A stretch of DNA of 64,000 bases. It comes from Cohnella herbarum (GTDB lineage Bacteria; Bacillota; Bacilli; Paenibacillales; Paenibacillaceae). Shown here in pieces: positions 9,391 to 16,396 of the stretch. The position numbers and the translations under genes are program-made. The notes below the pieces were generated by a model, which did not search any database, had not been told where the DNA came from, and worked only from the letters and a program-made list of their open reading frames with translations. The stretch covers positions 6,320,001-6,384,000 of the forward strand of contig NZ_CP051680.1 of the NCBI RefSeq assembly GCF_012849095.1, written 5' to 3'. Position 1 is the first letter of the stretch; each line of letters starts with the position of its first letter.

Positions 9391-10211
9391 TCGCGGGCAA
9401 GCGAGGCCGAATCATATTGTTGGAAGTTGCGATGGTTATCATCAGCCTCATCGTCATCATTCCTTTGCTCGTTATGCTGCTGGGTTCCTTCAAAACGGCG
9501 CATGAAGCGTCCTATTTTAACTTGAAGCTTCCGAGCGAATGGCATTTCGACAACTACAAGAAGGTGTTCGAGGACGGGAAACTGGATATCGCGCTCATGA
9601 ATAGCACGATCATTACGGTGATGAGCTCTTGCATTACGGTAATCTCTTCAGCTCTAGCGGCCTTCACGATCTCCAGAAAAAAAGGCAAAGCGTACAATGT
9701 TTTATTCGCCTTGTTTTCATTGGGCATGATCGCTCCGTTCATGGTTGTGCCTACGATCTCGTTGCTGAAGCTGCTGGATCTCAGCGGTACTTATTCCGGC
9801 GTCATTCTCGTCTCTATCGCAACAAGCGTGCCTTGGAGCGTCATGATCTTCACCGGATTTATTAAGGGCGTACCGCGCGAGATGGACGAGGCGGCAATCA
9901 TCGACGGCTGCGGTCCATACAAGATGTTCTTCAAAGTGATCTTGCCTTTGCTGCAGCCCGTGCTTGTCACGAATCTGCTCATCATAACGGTCGGGGTATG
10001 GAATGAATTCATGATCCCCCTTTACCTGTTTAATTCGGCAAGCCAAACGACGATGCCGTTAACGGTATATAATTTCTTCGGGCAATACGCCAACCAGTGG
10101 AACCTCGTGTTCGCCGATCTAGTCATGACGGCTCTGCCTGTTACGCTTCTGTATATCTTATTTCAGCGTTATATCGTCGCGGGTTTGACGAGCGGCGCGG
10201 TTAAAGGCTAA
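9387..10211 (+). CDS. Sugar ABC transporter permease (MalG/UgpE type)
   Basis: 274 residues. The start overlaps the stop of the preceding permease by 4 bp. N-terminal helix EVAMVIISLIVIIPLLVMLLG, then the PSEWHFDNYKKVFEDG periplasmic signature and the EAA loop EMDEAAIIDGCGPYKMFFKV typical of MalG-family subunits. It pairs with the upstream permease and uses the binding protein at 7036. The oxidoreductase gene follows after 51 bp in the same direction. Confidence 0.92.
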   Translation: MIAGKRGRIILLEVAMVIISLIVIIPLLVMLLGSFKTAHEASYFNLKLPSEWHFDNYKKVFEDGKLDIALMNSTIITVMSSCITVISSALAAFTISRKKGKAYNVLFALFSLGMIAPFMVVPTISLLKLLDLSGTYSGVILVSIATSVPWSVMIFTGFIKGVPREMDEAAIIDGCGPYKMFFKVILPLLQPVLVTNLLIITVGVWNEFMIPLYLFNSASQTTMPLTVYNFFGQYANQWNLVFADLVMTALPVTLLYILFQRYIVAGLTSGAVKG

Positions 10212-10262
10212 AGCCGCGTGAATTGCGCGAGTCGAACGAGTACATCAAGGGAGAGAAAATAA

Positions 10263-11531
10263 GTGAAACCCATCACTGCCATATTAATAGGCGCCGGAGG
10301 AAGGGGAGCGATCGCTTATGCCCCGTATGCGGAACGCTATCCTCATCAAATCCGATTCGTTGCGGTAGCGGAGCCCGATGACAATAAGAGGAACCGTTTT
10401 GCGCAGAGGTACGATCTGGACGAGAACCAGGTTTTCCGCACTTGGGAGCACATTCTGGAACAGTCGAAGTTAGCCGATATCGCGATCATCTGCACTCAGG
10501 ATCGAATGCACGCGGAACCGGCCAAGATCGCCTTGGCCAAAGGCTACCACGTGTTGCTCGAGAAGCCGATGTCGCCCGAACCGAAAGAATGCATCGAGAT
10601 GGAGCAGGCGGCCAAGGAACACGGTCGATTGCTTACGGTATGCCACGTGTTGCGGTACACTCCCTTTTGGCAAACGTTGAAACGAATCGTTCAGTCGGGG
10701 GATATCGGCGATATCGCTTCCGTTCAACTCAACGAGAACGTAGGCTTCTATCATTACGCGCATAGCTTTGTCAGAGGAAACTGGAGAGATTCCGAGCAAT
10801 CGAGCCCGATGATTCTGGCGAAATCGTCTCATGATATGGATATTCTGGCCTATCTGATCGATCAGCCTTGCGTTAGGGTTAGCTCGTTCGGCAGCCTTAC
10901 TCATTTTAATGAAGCTCACGCGCCTGCCGGATCTACGAATCGTTGCTTGGACGGATGCGCGGTGGAGTCGACATGCGCCTATTCCGCGCCTAGATTTTAC
11001 TTGGGAGAAGAGGACCTCTGGGCACGGCTGATCACGACCGATCCTTCGAGGGAGGGCATTATCAAGGCCCTCGCGGATGGACCCTATGGACGATGCGTAT
11101 ACAAGAGCGATAATAATGTCGTGGATCATCAGGTGGTGAATCTGGAATTCGCCAACGGAGCGACGGCCACGTTCAGCATGTGCGGATTTACGCACGATAC
11201 GTCCAGATCCATTCAAGTGATGGGCACGAAGGGCGAAATCAGAGGGTACATGGAAAATAACGAAATGACCGTCTATCGCTTCGCCACCAAAGAAAAGCAG
11301 CATATTAGCGTAAATGTTCCCGCCAACGGTTACGTAGGACACGGCGGCGGGGACGACGAGCTTATGCGCAGCTTTATTTCCGAAGTCCGTAACTTTAGCG
11401 GGCTGGAAAGCCGCACGGGCGCAACGGTCTCCGTCATGAGCCACATGATGGCGTTCGCCGCGGAGCATTCCCGATTAAATCACGGGATGTCCGTGGAGCT
11501 GAAGGATTATTATGAGTTAGTGGCGAGGTAG
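10263..11531 (+). CDS. Gfo/Idh/MocA family NAD(P)-dependent sugar oxidoreductase
   Basis: 422 residues from a GTG with AAGGGAGAG upstream. The Rossmann start ILIGAGGRGAIAYAPYA binds the dinucleotide, and the family's EKP motif (LLEKPMSPEPKECIEM) carries the catalytic lysine. The C-terminal domain has a cluster of cysteines (NRCLDGCAVESTCAYSAPRFY) seen in a subset of these enzymes. As the last gene of the importer operon it probably oxidises or epimerises the imported sugar. The exact substrate cannot be inferred. Confidence 0.88.
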   Translation: MKPITAILIGAGGRGAIAYAPYAERYPHQIRFVAVAEPDDNKRNRFAQRYDLDENQVFRTWEHILEQSKLADIAIICTQDRMHAEPAKIALAKGYHVLLEKPMSPEPKECIEMEQAAKEHGRLLTVCHVLRYTPFWQTLKRIVQSGDIGDIASVQLNENVGFYHYAHSFVRGNWRDSEQSSPMILAKSSHDMDILAYLIDQPCVRVSSFGSLTHFNEAHAPAGSTNRCLDGCAVESTCAYSAPRFYLGEEDLWARLITTDPSREGIIKALADGPYGRCVYKSDNNVVDHQVVNLEFANGATATFSMCGFTHDTSRSIQVMGTKGEIRGYMENNEMTVYRFATKEKQHISVNVPANGYVGHGGGDDELMRSFISEVRNFSGLESRTGATVSVMSHMMAFAAEHSRLNHGMSVELKDYYELVAR

Positions 11532-11560
11532 CGTTGTTAGTTTGGCTTGCCAAATATGCT

Positions 11561-11594
11561 AGCCCCGGTCGTGGAAAGATCCATGACCGGGGCT
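11561..11594 (+). terminator. Terminator of the importer/oxidoreductase operon
   Basis: A 15-bp stem (AGCCCCGGTCGTGGA with its complement, one G-T pair) and a 4-nt loop lie 30 bp after the oxidoreductase stop. The following T-run is weak. Confidence 0.7.
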
Positions 11595-11733
11595 TTGGCG
11601 TTCAGCGATGCCACAATGGAAAAGTGAAACATCGATCTTATAAAAGCCGTTATTTGTTGTAGATTTTGGAAGGAAACGACTGTTTATTGTAGAAATATTT
11701 TATTATGCGAACGATCTTATAGGAGGACTTCCA

Positions 11734-13287
11734 TTGACGAGAAAGAAGTGGCCGGTAATCGCGGCGCTTTGGCTATGTCTTTCCGTAGCGTTAGCGACTT
11801 CGGCTTACGCTGAGGAGACGATTCAGCCTGCCAACAGGGAAACAATATTAAAGCTGGGCGATCCGATCGCGTGGATTAACGGAAAGAAAGTCATTCTGCA
11901 AGCACCGCCCATGACTCTCAACAATTTTACCCTCGTGCCTTTGCGGATCATAAGCGATGGGATGGGCGCGAAGTTGAAGCGTGAGAAAAAGTCGAATAGA
12001 ATCACCATTGTTTATGAAGGAGTAACGCTAGAACTTGCCGCTGGACAGATACATTCGATCGTAAACGGTCAGCCCGTCGAGCTAGATCAGCCTGTCGTTG
12101 TCGTTAACGGTACGACGATGATTCCATTGCGTTTTATCGTTAACCAGATGAATCTTGACCTCAAGTATGATGCAAGATCGAAAGAAATCCGGATTTCACC
12201 GAAAAGCAAAGAAGCTGAAAAGTCGCATGAGGAGGAAAAATCGGGAGACAAAGAGGAAATAGAAGAGGTAACTGCAGAAGTTAGACAACGCTTAGAGAAG
12301 CTGACGGTAGATAATTTAACCGCAATCTCTCTTAACTTGAAAAGCCTTGATAAGATCGGGCTGCATTCCTATGGAAACTCAAGCATAGCAGCCGCCAAAG
12401 ATAATCAAGTCTTCATTCTGGATAGGGATCCGAACAAAGGCTATTTGGTCAAGAAATACGATCCCAATTCAGCCGATAAAGTCACTGTCTTGACTTCTAT
12501 CGACCAGAAGTTTAACTTCGAATATTCCGTGAAAGGCAAATACAATGTAAATTTTATTTACGCAGAGTTCGTTCCGAAGAAACTCATATATCATGATGCC
12601 ACGGATACGTTGTATTTACTTGGGGAAAGCTCATCGATGGCTCCGGACAAGCTGCGGATGGCGGTCTTTGCCATTACGCCCGAAGTGAAAATGGTTTCCT
12701 ACCAGTTGGAGAAGTCGGGTTTTTTCAAGTTAGAGGACAACTTCTACTCTACTTTGGACGGCGGGACTTTCTACTTAGGCGATCCCTATAATCAAACGAT
12801 CTATTCGGCGGAAAAGGGCCAACCCCTTGAGTTGCTCGGAAGCTCCCCGACAGCGGAAAAAACCCAGTTAATCCCGATGGTAAAAGAGGGGGTTTTATAC
12901 GTTTACGATAGAAAGGGAGGCAAGATTCTCAAATGGACGTGCAAAAGGTTGGAAGAGAACGCGAAGGTCGGAATTAATGCGGACTCCATCTTGTACTCCA
13001 CGGCGTCCTTTGGGTATTTTTACTTGTTAGACGATCGCAAAACCGTATATCGTATCAAGCCCAATGGCGAAGCGGAAGCTTATGCCGACCTTGGAAAAGT
13101 TGAAATTAATCCTGGAGTATTCGGCGTTCCCGAGACGAAAAAATGGCTGAATTACGGCGGTGAGACGCTAAAGCTGGATCGCTATAATTTGCAGATGTCA
13201 GTGGACGATAACGGGAATATATTTTTACTCGATGATGGGATTCTGAAACGGGTGAACGTGTATAAAAGTAATCTTGAAACAAAGTAA
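11734..13287 (+). CDS. Secreted protein with two copper-amine-oxidase-N-like (stalk) domains
   Basis: 517 residues from a TTG start, 7 bp after AGGAGGA. A signal peptide ends at about residue 27 (SAYA-EE). Two repeats of the stalk type follow, marked by LVPLRIISDGMGAKL and MIPLRFIVNQMNLDL (residues ~40-150), then a charged EK-rich linker (~152-180). The C-terminal ~330 residues have repeated YLLDD/FYLGDPYN/IFLLDDG motifs that suggest a beta-propeller. Stalk domains are common on Paenibacillaceae surface proteins; the ligand of the propeller is unknown. Confidence 0.82.
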   Translation: MTRKKWPVIAALWLCLSVALATSAYAEETIQPANRETILKLGDPIAWINGKKVILQAPPMTLNNFTLVPLRIISDGMGAKLKREKKSNRITIVYEGVTLELAAGQIHSIVNGQPVELDQPVVVVNGTTMIPLRFIVNQMNLDLKYDARSKEIRISPKSKEAEKSHEEEKSGDKEEIEEVTAEVRQRLEKLTVDNLTAISLNLKSLDKIGLHSYGNSSIAAAKDNQVFILDRDPNKGYLVKKYDPNSADKVTVLTSIDQKFNFEYSVKGKYNVNFIYAEFVPKKLIYHDATDTLYLLGESSSMAPDKLRMAVFAITPEVKMVSYQLEKSGFFKLEDNFYSTLDGGTFYLGDPYNQTIYSAEKGQPLELLGSSPTAEKTQLIPMVKEGVLYVYDRKGGKILKWTCKRLEENAKVGINADSILYSTASFGYFYLLDDRKTVYRIKPNGEAEAYADLGKVEINPGVFGVPETKKWLNYGGETLKLDRYNLQMSVDDNGNIFLLDDGILKRVNVYKSNLETK

Positions 13288-13317
13288 AAGGTATGATATA
13301 TTTTCCATATCATATTC

Positions 13318-13379
13318 ACACAAATAAGCACCGTGCCAGTGGAATCTTTTGATTCCGCGCGCACGGTGCTTATTTGTGT
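13318..13379. terminator. Long two-tier terminator hairpin
   Basis: An outer stem (ACAAATAAGCACCGTGC and its complement) encloses an inner GGAATC/GATTCC hairpin with a TTTT loop. It ends the stalk-domain gene and sits directly upstream of the ribosome site for the gene at 13397. Confidence 0.8.
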
Positions 13380-13396
13380 TTAAGGAGGCCATGGAA

Positions 13397-14107
13397 ATGT
13401 ACGATATCGTGAAGTCGCCAGGAAAGAAAGTAACCGAGAAATGGTTGGAAAAAGCGTTTGCTCCATTGAGCGATTTTTTGGCGCGGGAGCATCCCGACGA
13501 GAAGGATCAAATGATGGGTTATCTGATGTTCATGGGCAACGAGGAGGGCGAGTTCCACTATAAGAACAGCATTACAAGAGCGTATATTGTGTTCGACCAA
13601 TCGGGAGCCGTCGTCTCCCAAAGCGATTCGGCTTTACAGTATCAATTCGAAGATATGTTCGGACCCCGAGGGGAATACAAGTCTTTGCAAGAGTACTGCC
13701 TGCATCCTAGTGTGACTCGATGGATAGAACAATCACTAAACAAAAGCGCAGTAGCCAAATACGGATTAGAGGTCGGAGTTTTCTTGCAGGAGTTATGGGG
13801 ACCCATGGTCAATTACGATTTTAGCGACTTAAAGGTCGGTTTTCCGCTTCGTGGCCCCAGGCTCCCTTATTGCTTATTTCTGTACCCGTCAGAGTACCAC
13901 GCGTTGGTCGCATTTCAATTTATCGGCGATGAGATCGTAGAGCGTAGATGCAGCGTAGCGCAATATAACGATTATCTCGAATGCGAACGCAGGTTAACGA
14001 TCGAGGGTTGGCGGGGGATCGCTATCATTCGTGAAATGCTGGAGCATATCTCGGCACTTCGAAGAGATATGCCGCTCCTCGTTCGTAATGCTTGCCCTCG
14101 TAGATAA
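13397..14107 (+). CDS. Hypothetical protein, 236 aa
   Basis: AAGGAGG at 13382-13388 is 8 bp before the ATG at 13397 and only 2 bp before the ATG at 13391, so the later start is preferred. The product is soluble and moderately acidic, with no signal peptide or membrane segment. Local features include a GPRGEYKSLQEYCLHP stretch, a WGPMVNYDF/PLRGPRLPYCLFLYP core and a helical C-terminus. I do not recognise a family. It lies alone between the long terminator and a strong promoter, at the upstream border of the tRNA/RNA-repair island. Confidence 0.75.
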   Translation: MYDIVKSPGKKVTEKWLEKAFAPLSDFLAREHPDEKDQMMGYLMFMGNEEGEFHYKNSITRAYIVFDQSGAVVSQSDSALQYQFEDMFGPRGEYKSLQEYCLHPSVTRWIEQSLNKSAVAKYGLEVGVFLQELWGPMVNYDFSDLKVGFPLRGPRLPYCLFLYPSEYHALVAFQFIGDEIVERRCSVAQYNDYLECERRLTIEGWRGIAIIREMLEHISALRRDMPLLVRNACPRR

Positions 14108-14115
14108 AAAAACGA

Positions 14116-14144
14116 TTGACACCTATTTCAGGATGATTTATGAT
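14116..14144 (+). promoter_or_regulatory. Consensus sigma-A promoter
   Basis: TTGACA (14116-14121) and TATGAT (14139-14144) are separated by 17 bp. It directs the short transcription unit that holds the 44-codon ORF and ends at the 14347 terminator. Confidence 0.8.
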
Positions 14145-14172
14145 TTAGCACATTACCCGAGAGAGGAGACGG

Positions 14173-14307
14173 ATGAAGATGAGAAAAGCGAAAATGTATC
14201 TAAGCTTCCAGTTTAATCACCAGTGGAATCCCGAGACGGATTGCCGCCTCATTCCGCATGCGCCTGAACATCGATCCGTCGGCAAACCTTTCTCCGAGGA
14301 ATATTAG
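14173..14307 (+). CDS. Small protein, 44 aa, unknown
   Basis: An ATG 4 bp after GAGAGGAG, within a unit that has its own consensus promoter (14116) and terminator (14347). The product is basic at the N-terminus (MKMRKAKMYLSF) and rich in His, Pro and Glu after that. No family is recognised. The gene is supported by its signals rather than by similarity; the transcript could instead act as RNA. Confidence 0.5.
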   Translation: MKMRKAKMYLSFQFNHQWNPETDCRLIPHAPEHRSVGKPFSEEY

Positions 14308-14346
14308 GCCTTTTCAACAGGGTCATAATGTTTATTACGAGCAACG

Positions 14347-14372
14347 GGCTGCTGGCATAGCGGCCTTTTTTT
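14347..14372 (+). terminator. Rho-independent terminator
   Basis: A 7-bp stem GGCTGCT/AGCGGCC (one G-T pair) with loop GGCAT is followed by seven Ts. Confidence 0.85.
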
Positions 14373-14484
14373 GTTGGAGCCGGACGATTCGGACGGAATT
14401 CCGCGGAAGAAGGCGAAGTGCAGGCAGCCTTTATTTGTTATAAATATACACAAGAGATAAATTTCCAAAAATAAAAAATAATGG

Positions 14485-14514
14485 TTGACAATGAAAAAGA
14501 GGCGATGCTATGAT
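14485..14514 (+). promoter_or_regulatory. Consensus sigma-A promoter
   Basis: TTGACA (14485-14490), an 18-bp spacer and TATGAT (14509-14514), preceded by an A-rich stretch that resembles an UP element. It drives the second small gene of the cluster. Confidence 0.8.
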
Positions 14515-14554
14515 AGGCCTCGTAAACAAAAACGAAGCAAAGAGGTGAAGGGAA

Positions 14555-14725
14555 ATGAATCGCTTCCTCGAGACGATTACAGGAAATGATAAGCCGCACG
14601 ACGAGCATCCAGCTATCGGATATATGCAGCAGGAGCCTCATTTTGCCGACCCTCAATTTCATAATCAAGATCTTTACAGACGCCATAGACGAACGGTTCA
14701 ACGGTTGAGACTAAACTCCCGTTGA
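14555..14725 (+). CDS. Small protein, 56 aa, unknown
   Basis: GAGGTG precedes the ATG by 7 bp. The product, starting MNRFLETITGNDKPHDEHP, is rich in His, Gln and Arg and ends in a strongly basic segment (LYRRHRRTVQRLRLNSR), which would suit nucleic-acid binding, although that is a guess. It has its own promoter at 14485 and terminator at 14758. No family is recognised. Confidence 0.55.
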   Translation: MNRFLETITGNDKPHDEHPAIGYMQQEPHFADPQFHNQDLYRRHRRTVQRLRLNSR

Positions 14726-14757
14726 AAGCCGGAAGTTCTACATAAGCGTTCCTCGTA

Positions 14758-14786
14758 AAGACGACTTGATCCCAAGTGGTCTTTTT
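14758..14786 (+). terminator. Rho-independent terminator
   Basis: A stem AAGAC-G-ACTT / AAGT-G-GTCTT with one G-G mismatch, followed by a run of Ts. Confidence 0.75.
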
Positions 14787-14871
14787 CTATGGCTGAAATG
14801 CCGTGGAAGAAGGTCGAGCGGGCGGAAGTGGTCTTTTTTCATACCCATCAGCGAAAGGCAGGGCGACTACG

Positions 14872-15051
14872 ATGAGAAACAGCAAACAGCCTCATTATCA
14901 GCCAATCGAGCATGAGATCAATCGAGATTTTATTGCCGATCTCTATAGTTTCCTATTGCCTCATAACCGCATGGGTAGTCAATATTTGAATATGAAACAG
15001 CGAAGTATGCCGCAGCACGAGCGGCGAAGCTTACCTTCGTTGACCGGGTGA
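14872..15051 (+). CDS. Small protein, 59 aa, unknown
   Basis: Starts MRNSKQPHYQPIEHEINRDF and continues ADLYSFLLPHNRMGSQYLN. The ribosome site is weak (GAAAGG 14 bp upstream). Its ATG overlaps the TGA of a possible 28-codon leader ORF (14789-14875), so translational coupling is possible. It ends 26 bp before the terminator hairpin that precedes the tRNA array. Composition (His, Gln, Arg) resembles the 56-aa product upstream, but I see no clear alignment. Confidence 0.5.
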   Translation: MRNSKQPHYQPIEHEINRDFIADLYSFLLPHNRMGSQYLNMKQRSMPQHERRSLPSLTG

Positions 15052-15077
15052 AGCTAACCCCTATATTCACGTATTGA

Positions 15078-15152
15078 GCTACCCGAGATCCGGACGATCC
15101 GTTCTCTGCCTATTGGCAGCGGCGGTCATGCCGGAGATCCGGTAGCTTTTTT
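15078..15152 (+). terminator. Branched terminator upstream of the tRNA array
   Basis: The outer stem GCTACC/GGTAGC (15078-15083 with 15141-15146), an inner CCGG/CCGG pair and a CTGCC-TATT-GGCAG hairpin are followed by six Ts. It ends 17 bp before the first tRNA, so either tRNA transcription reads through it or an unrecognised promoter lies in the gap. Confidence 0.65.
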
Positions 15153-15169
15153 GTTGACAAGAATGACAC

Positions 15170-15246
15170 GGTCGGGTAGCTCCAATCGGTAGAGCGGTGG
15201 CCTGAAGAGCCACGCGATGGGGGTTCGAGTCCCTCTCCGACCACCA
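15170..15246 (+). tRNA. tRNA-Phe (GAA)
   Basis: Acceptor GGTCGGG/TCCGACC, D stem GCTC/GAGC, anticodon stem GTGGC/GCCAC with loop CTGAAGA (anticodon 15204-15206), T-loop TTCGAGT, A73 and an encoded CCA. G rather than A follows the anticodon (position 37), which is unusual for a phenylalanine tRNA. The sequence is far from the usual Bacillales chromosomal copy as I remember it. Confidence 0.88.
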
Positions 15247-15253
15247 CCAATAT

Positions 15254-15329
15254 GGAGGCCATGGCGAAAAGGCGAACGCGGCGGATTGTGACTCCGTTAG
15301 TACCAGTTCGAGTCTGGTTGGTCTCCCCA
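15254..15329 (+). tRNA. tRNA-His (GTG)
   Basis: Folding with the first base as G-1 pairs it with C73, the hallmark of histidine tRNA, and leaves a 7-bp acceptor GAGGCCA/TGGTCTC and a genomic CCA. Anticodon stem GCGGA/TCCGT, loop TTGTGAC (anticodon 15288-15290), T-loop TTCGAGT. The D stem is short (GCG/CGC). Confidence 0.87.
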
Positions 15330-15340
15330 ACTTTCAATAT

Positions 15341-15414
15341 GGATAGGCGTCATCAGATAGGCTGCCGTAAAGTCGGTCAACAGATCAGCGGGGAATACCC
15401 GCTACTATCCTCCA
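15341..15414 (+). pseudogene. Degenerate tRNA-like unit in the array
   Basis: It keeps a tRNA outline: acceptor GGATAG/CTATCC (6 of 7 pairs), a 5-bp T stem AGCGG/CCGCT with a 7-nt loop, a possible 3-bp D stem and an encoded CCA after T73. It is spaced 11 bp and 1 bp from its neighbours, like the other genes. However the T-loop is GGAATAC instead of TTCRANY and no proper anticodon arm forms (3 of 5 pairs, no U33). It is either a decayed tRNA gene or a tRNA-like RNA with another role. Confidence 0.5.
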
Positions 15415-15415
15415 T

Positions 15416-15493
15416 CGGGATGTAGCTCAGCTTGGCTAGAGCGCTTGCCTTGGAAGCAAGAGGTCGCAGGTTCGAGTCCTGCCGTTCCGACCA
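15416..15493 (+). tRNA. tRNA-Pro (TGG)
   Basis: Acceptor CGGGATG/CGTTCCG with two wobble pairs, D stem GCTC/GAGC, anticodon stem CTTGC/GCAAG with loop CTTGGAA (anticodon 15451-15453), T arm GCAGG-TTCGAGT-CCTGC, A73 and genomic CCA. Confidence 0.92.
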
Positions 15494-15496
15494 TAC

Positions 15497-15572
15497 AGGG
15501 ATATAGCCAATTCGGTAAGGCAGACGGCTGTTAACCGTCCACATACAGGTTCGAGTCCTGTTATCCCTGCCA
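15497..15572 (+). tRNA. tRNA-Asn (GTT)
   Basis: Fully paired acceptor AGGGATA/TATCCCT, 3-bp D stem GCC/GGC, anticodon stem GACGG/CCGTC with loop CTGTTAA (anticodon 15530-15532), T arm ACAGG-TTCGAGT-CCTGT, G73 (as expected for Asn) and genomic CCA. Confidence 0.93.
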
Positions 15573-15576
15573 ATTT

Positions 15577-15653
15577 GCTGTACTAGCTCATGAGGTTAGA
15601 GCACTCCGCTGATACCGGAGAGGTGCCTTGTTCGAATCAAGGGTACAGCACCA
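15577..15653 (+). tRNA. tRNA-Ile (GAT)
   Basis: Acceptor GCTGTAC/GTACAGC, D stem GCTC/GAGC, anticodon stem CTCCG/CGGAG with loop CTGATAC (anticodon 15611-15613), T arm CCTTG-TTCGAAT-CAAGG, A73 and genomic CCA. All stems are fully paired. Confidence 0.93.
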
Positions 15654-15659
15654 TCCCAT

Positions 15660-15737
15660 GACTCCGTTGACAAAATGGCTTAAGTCACCAGACTTTCAAT
15701 TTGGTCAGTGCGGGTTCAAGTCCCGTCGGAGTCTCCA
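15660..15737 (+). tRNA. tRNA-Glu (TTC)
   Basis: Acceptor GACTCCG/CGGAGTC, D stem GAC/GTC with a long loop, anticodon stem CCAGA/TTTGG with loop CTTTCAA (anticodon 15695-15697), T arm GCGGG-TTCAAGT-CCCGT and genomic CCA. The discriminator is T73, unusual for a glutamate tRNA, so charging may differ from the housekeeping copy. Confidence 0.87.
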
Positions 15738-15765
15738 AACGTACTTAGAAATATAGGTGAAAATC

Positions 15766-16362
15766 ATGAAAAGACGAAAGTACGCATATATCCACGAAAG
15801 CCTCTTCCGGAACGTCACGGATAATCATATGAGCATGGACGACGTGTTTGATCGAATTCGCGGCTTCATGCGGAGCGATCCGCGAGCCCGGTACCAGCTG
15901 ATCATCGGAACGGATGCCCAGGTTCATTCCGGGCACACGAAATTCGTTACTTCCGTCGTGATTTATCGACCCGGTCGAGGCGCTTGGTTCTGCTACCGAA
16001 AGGTCGTTATCCCTCGGGAAATCCGCTCGATTCAAGAGAAGCTGACATTGGAGACAACCTTCAGTCAGGAGATCGCGATGATCAACGACGATGCCAAACG
16101 CGCTTCACTGGAGGATATCATCCTTCCTTACGTTTATCAGGGGGCCGAGCTGCAATTGTTTATCGATATCGATGCGGGCACCGACGCCAAGCGCAACAAG
16201 ACGTCGATATTCGTAGCCGATATGGTCGGAAGGGTGGAAGCGATGGGGATGTCGGCAAGGGTAAAACCTGATGCGATCGGAGCATCCGCGGTCTCGAACC
16301 GTTTTACGAAGACGCCTTATCGAGGTTTTGCGTCGGCGACCGGAACTTCTTCGTCCCATTAA
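15766..16362 (+). CDS. YkuK/DUF458 family RNase H-like protein
   Basis: 198 residues from the ATG at 15766 (AGGTG 6 bp upstream; an in-frame GTG at 15757 overlaps that site). It resembles Bacillus YkuK: an N-terminal HESLFRNVT region, an RNase H-fold core with IIGTDAQVHSGHTKFVTSVV, and LFIDIDAGTDAKRNKT near the C-terminus, whose aspartates would be the metal ligands. The last ~20 residues (TPYRGFASATGTSSSH) look like an added tail. The start lies 28 bp after the tRNA-Glu CCA, so array and gene are probably one transcript, and a role in processing or removing damaged RNA is a reasonable inference. Confidence 0.82.
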   Translation: MKRRKYAYIHESLFRNVTDNHMSMDDVFDRIRGFMRSDPRARYQLIIGTDAQVHSGHTKFVTSVVIYRPGRGAWFCYRKVVIPREIRSIQEKLTLETTFSQEIAMINDDAKRASLEDIILPYVYQGAELQLFIDIDAGTDAKRNKTSIFVADMVGRVEAMGMSARVKPDAIGASAVSNRFTKTPYRGFASATGTSSSH

Positions 16363-16396
16363 TCATTCGCCTAGTAAATAGAAAGGGGAGCTCCCC

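Noticed and set aside
10470..11468. 332-aa minus-strand ORF
   Set aside because: Shadow of the Gfo/Idh/MocA gene: no ribosome site, arginine- and histidine-rich composition, and the plus strand has clear family motifs.
13397..14107. Ro60/Rsr (TROVE domain) partner for the Y-RNA-like element
   Set aside because: The 236-aa protein is too short and shows none of the TROVE or vWA motifs.
15154..15159. TTGACA just upstream of the tRNA array as a -35 box
   Set aside because: The matching -10 position falls inside tRNA-Phe and has no TATAAT-like sequence.
15079..15337. Minus-strand ORFs with ERDSNP-like peptides across the first tRNAs
   Set aside because: They are the well-known artefact of translating the antisense of tRNA T-arms; the plus strand folds into tRNA-Phe and tRNA-His.
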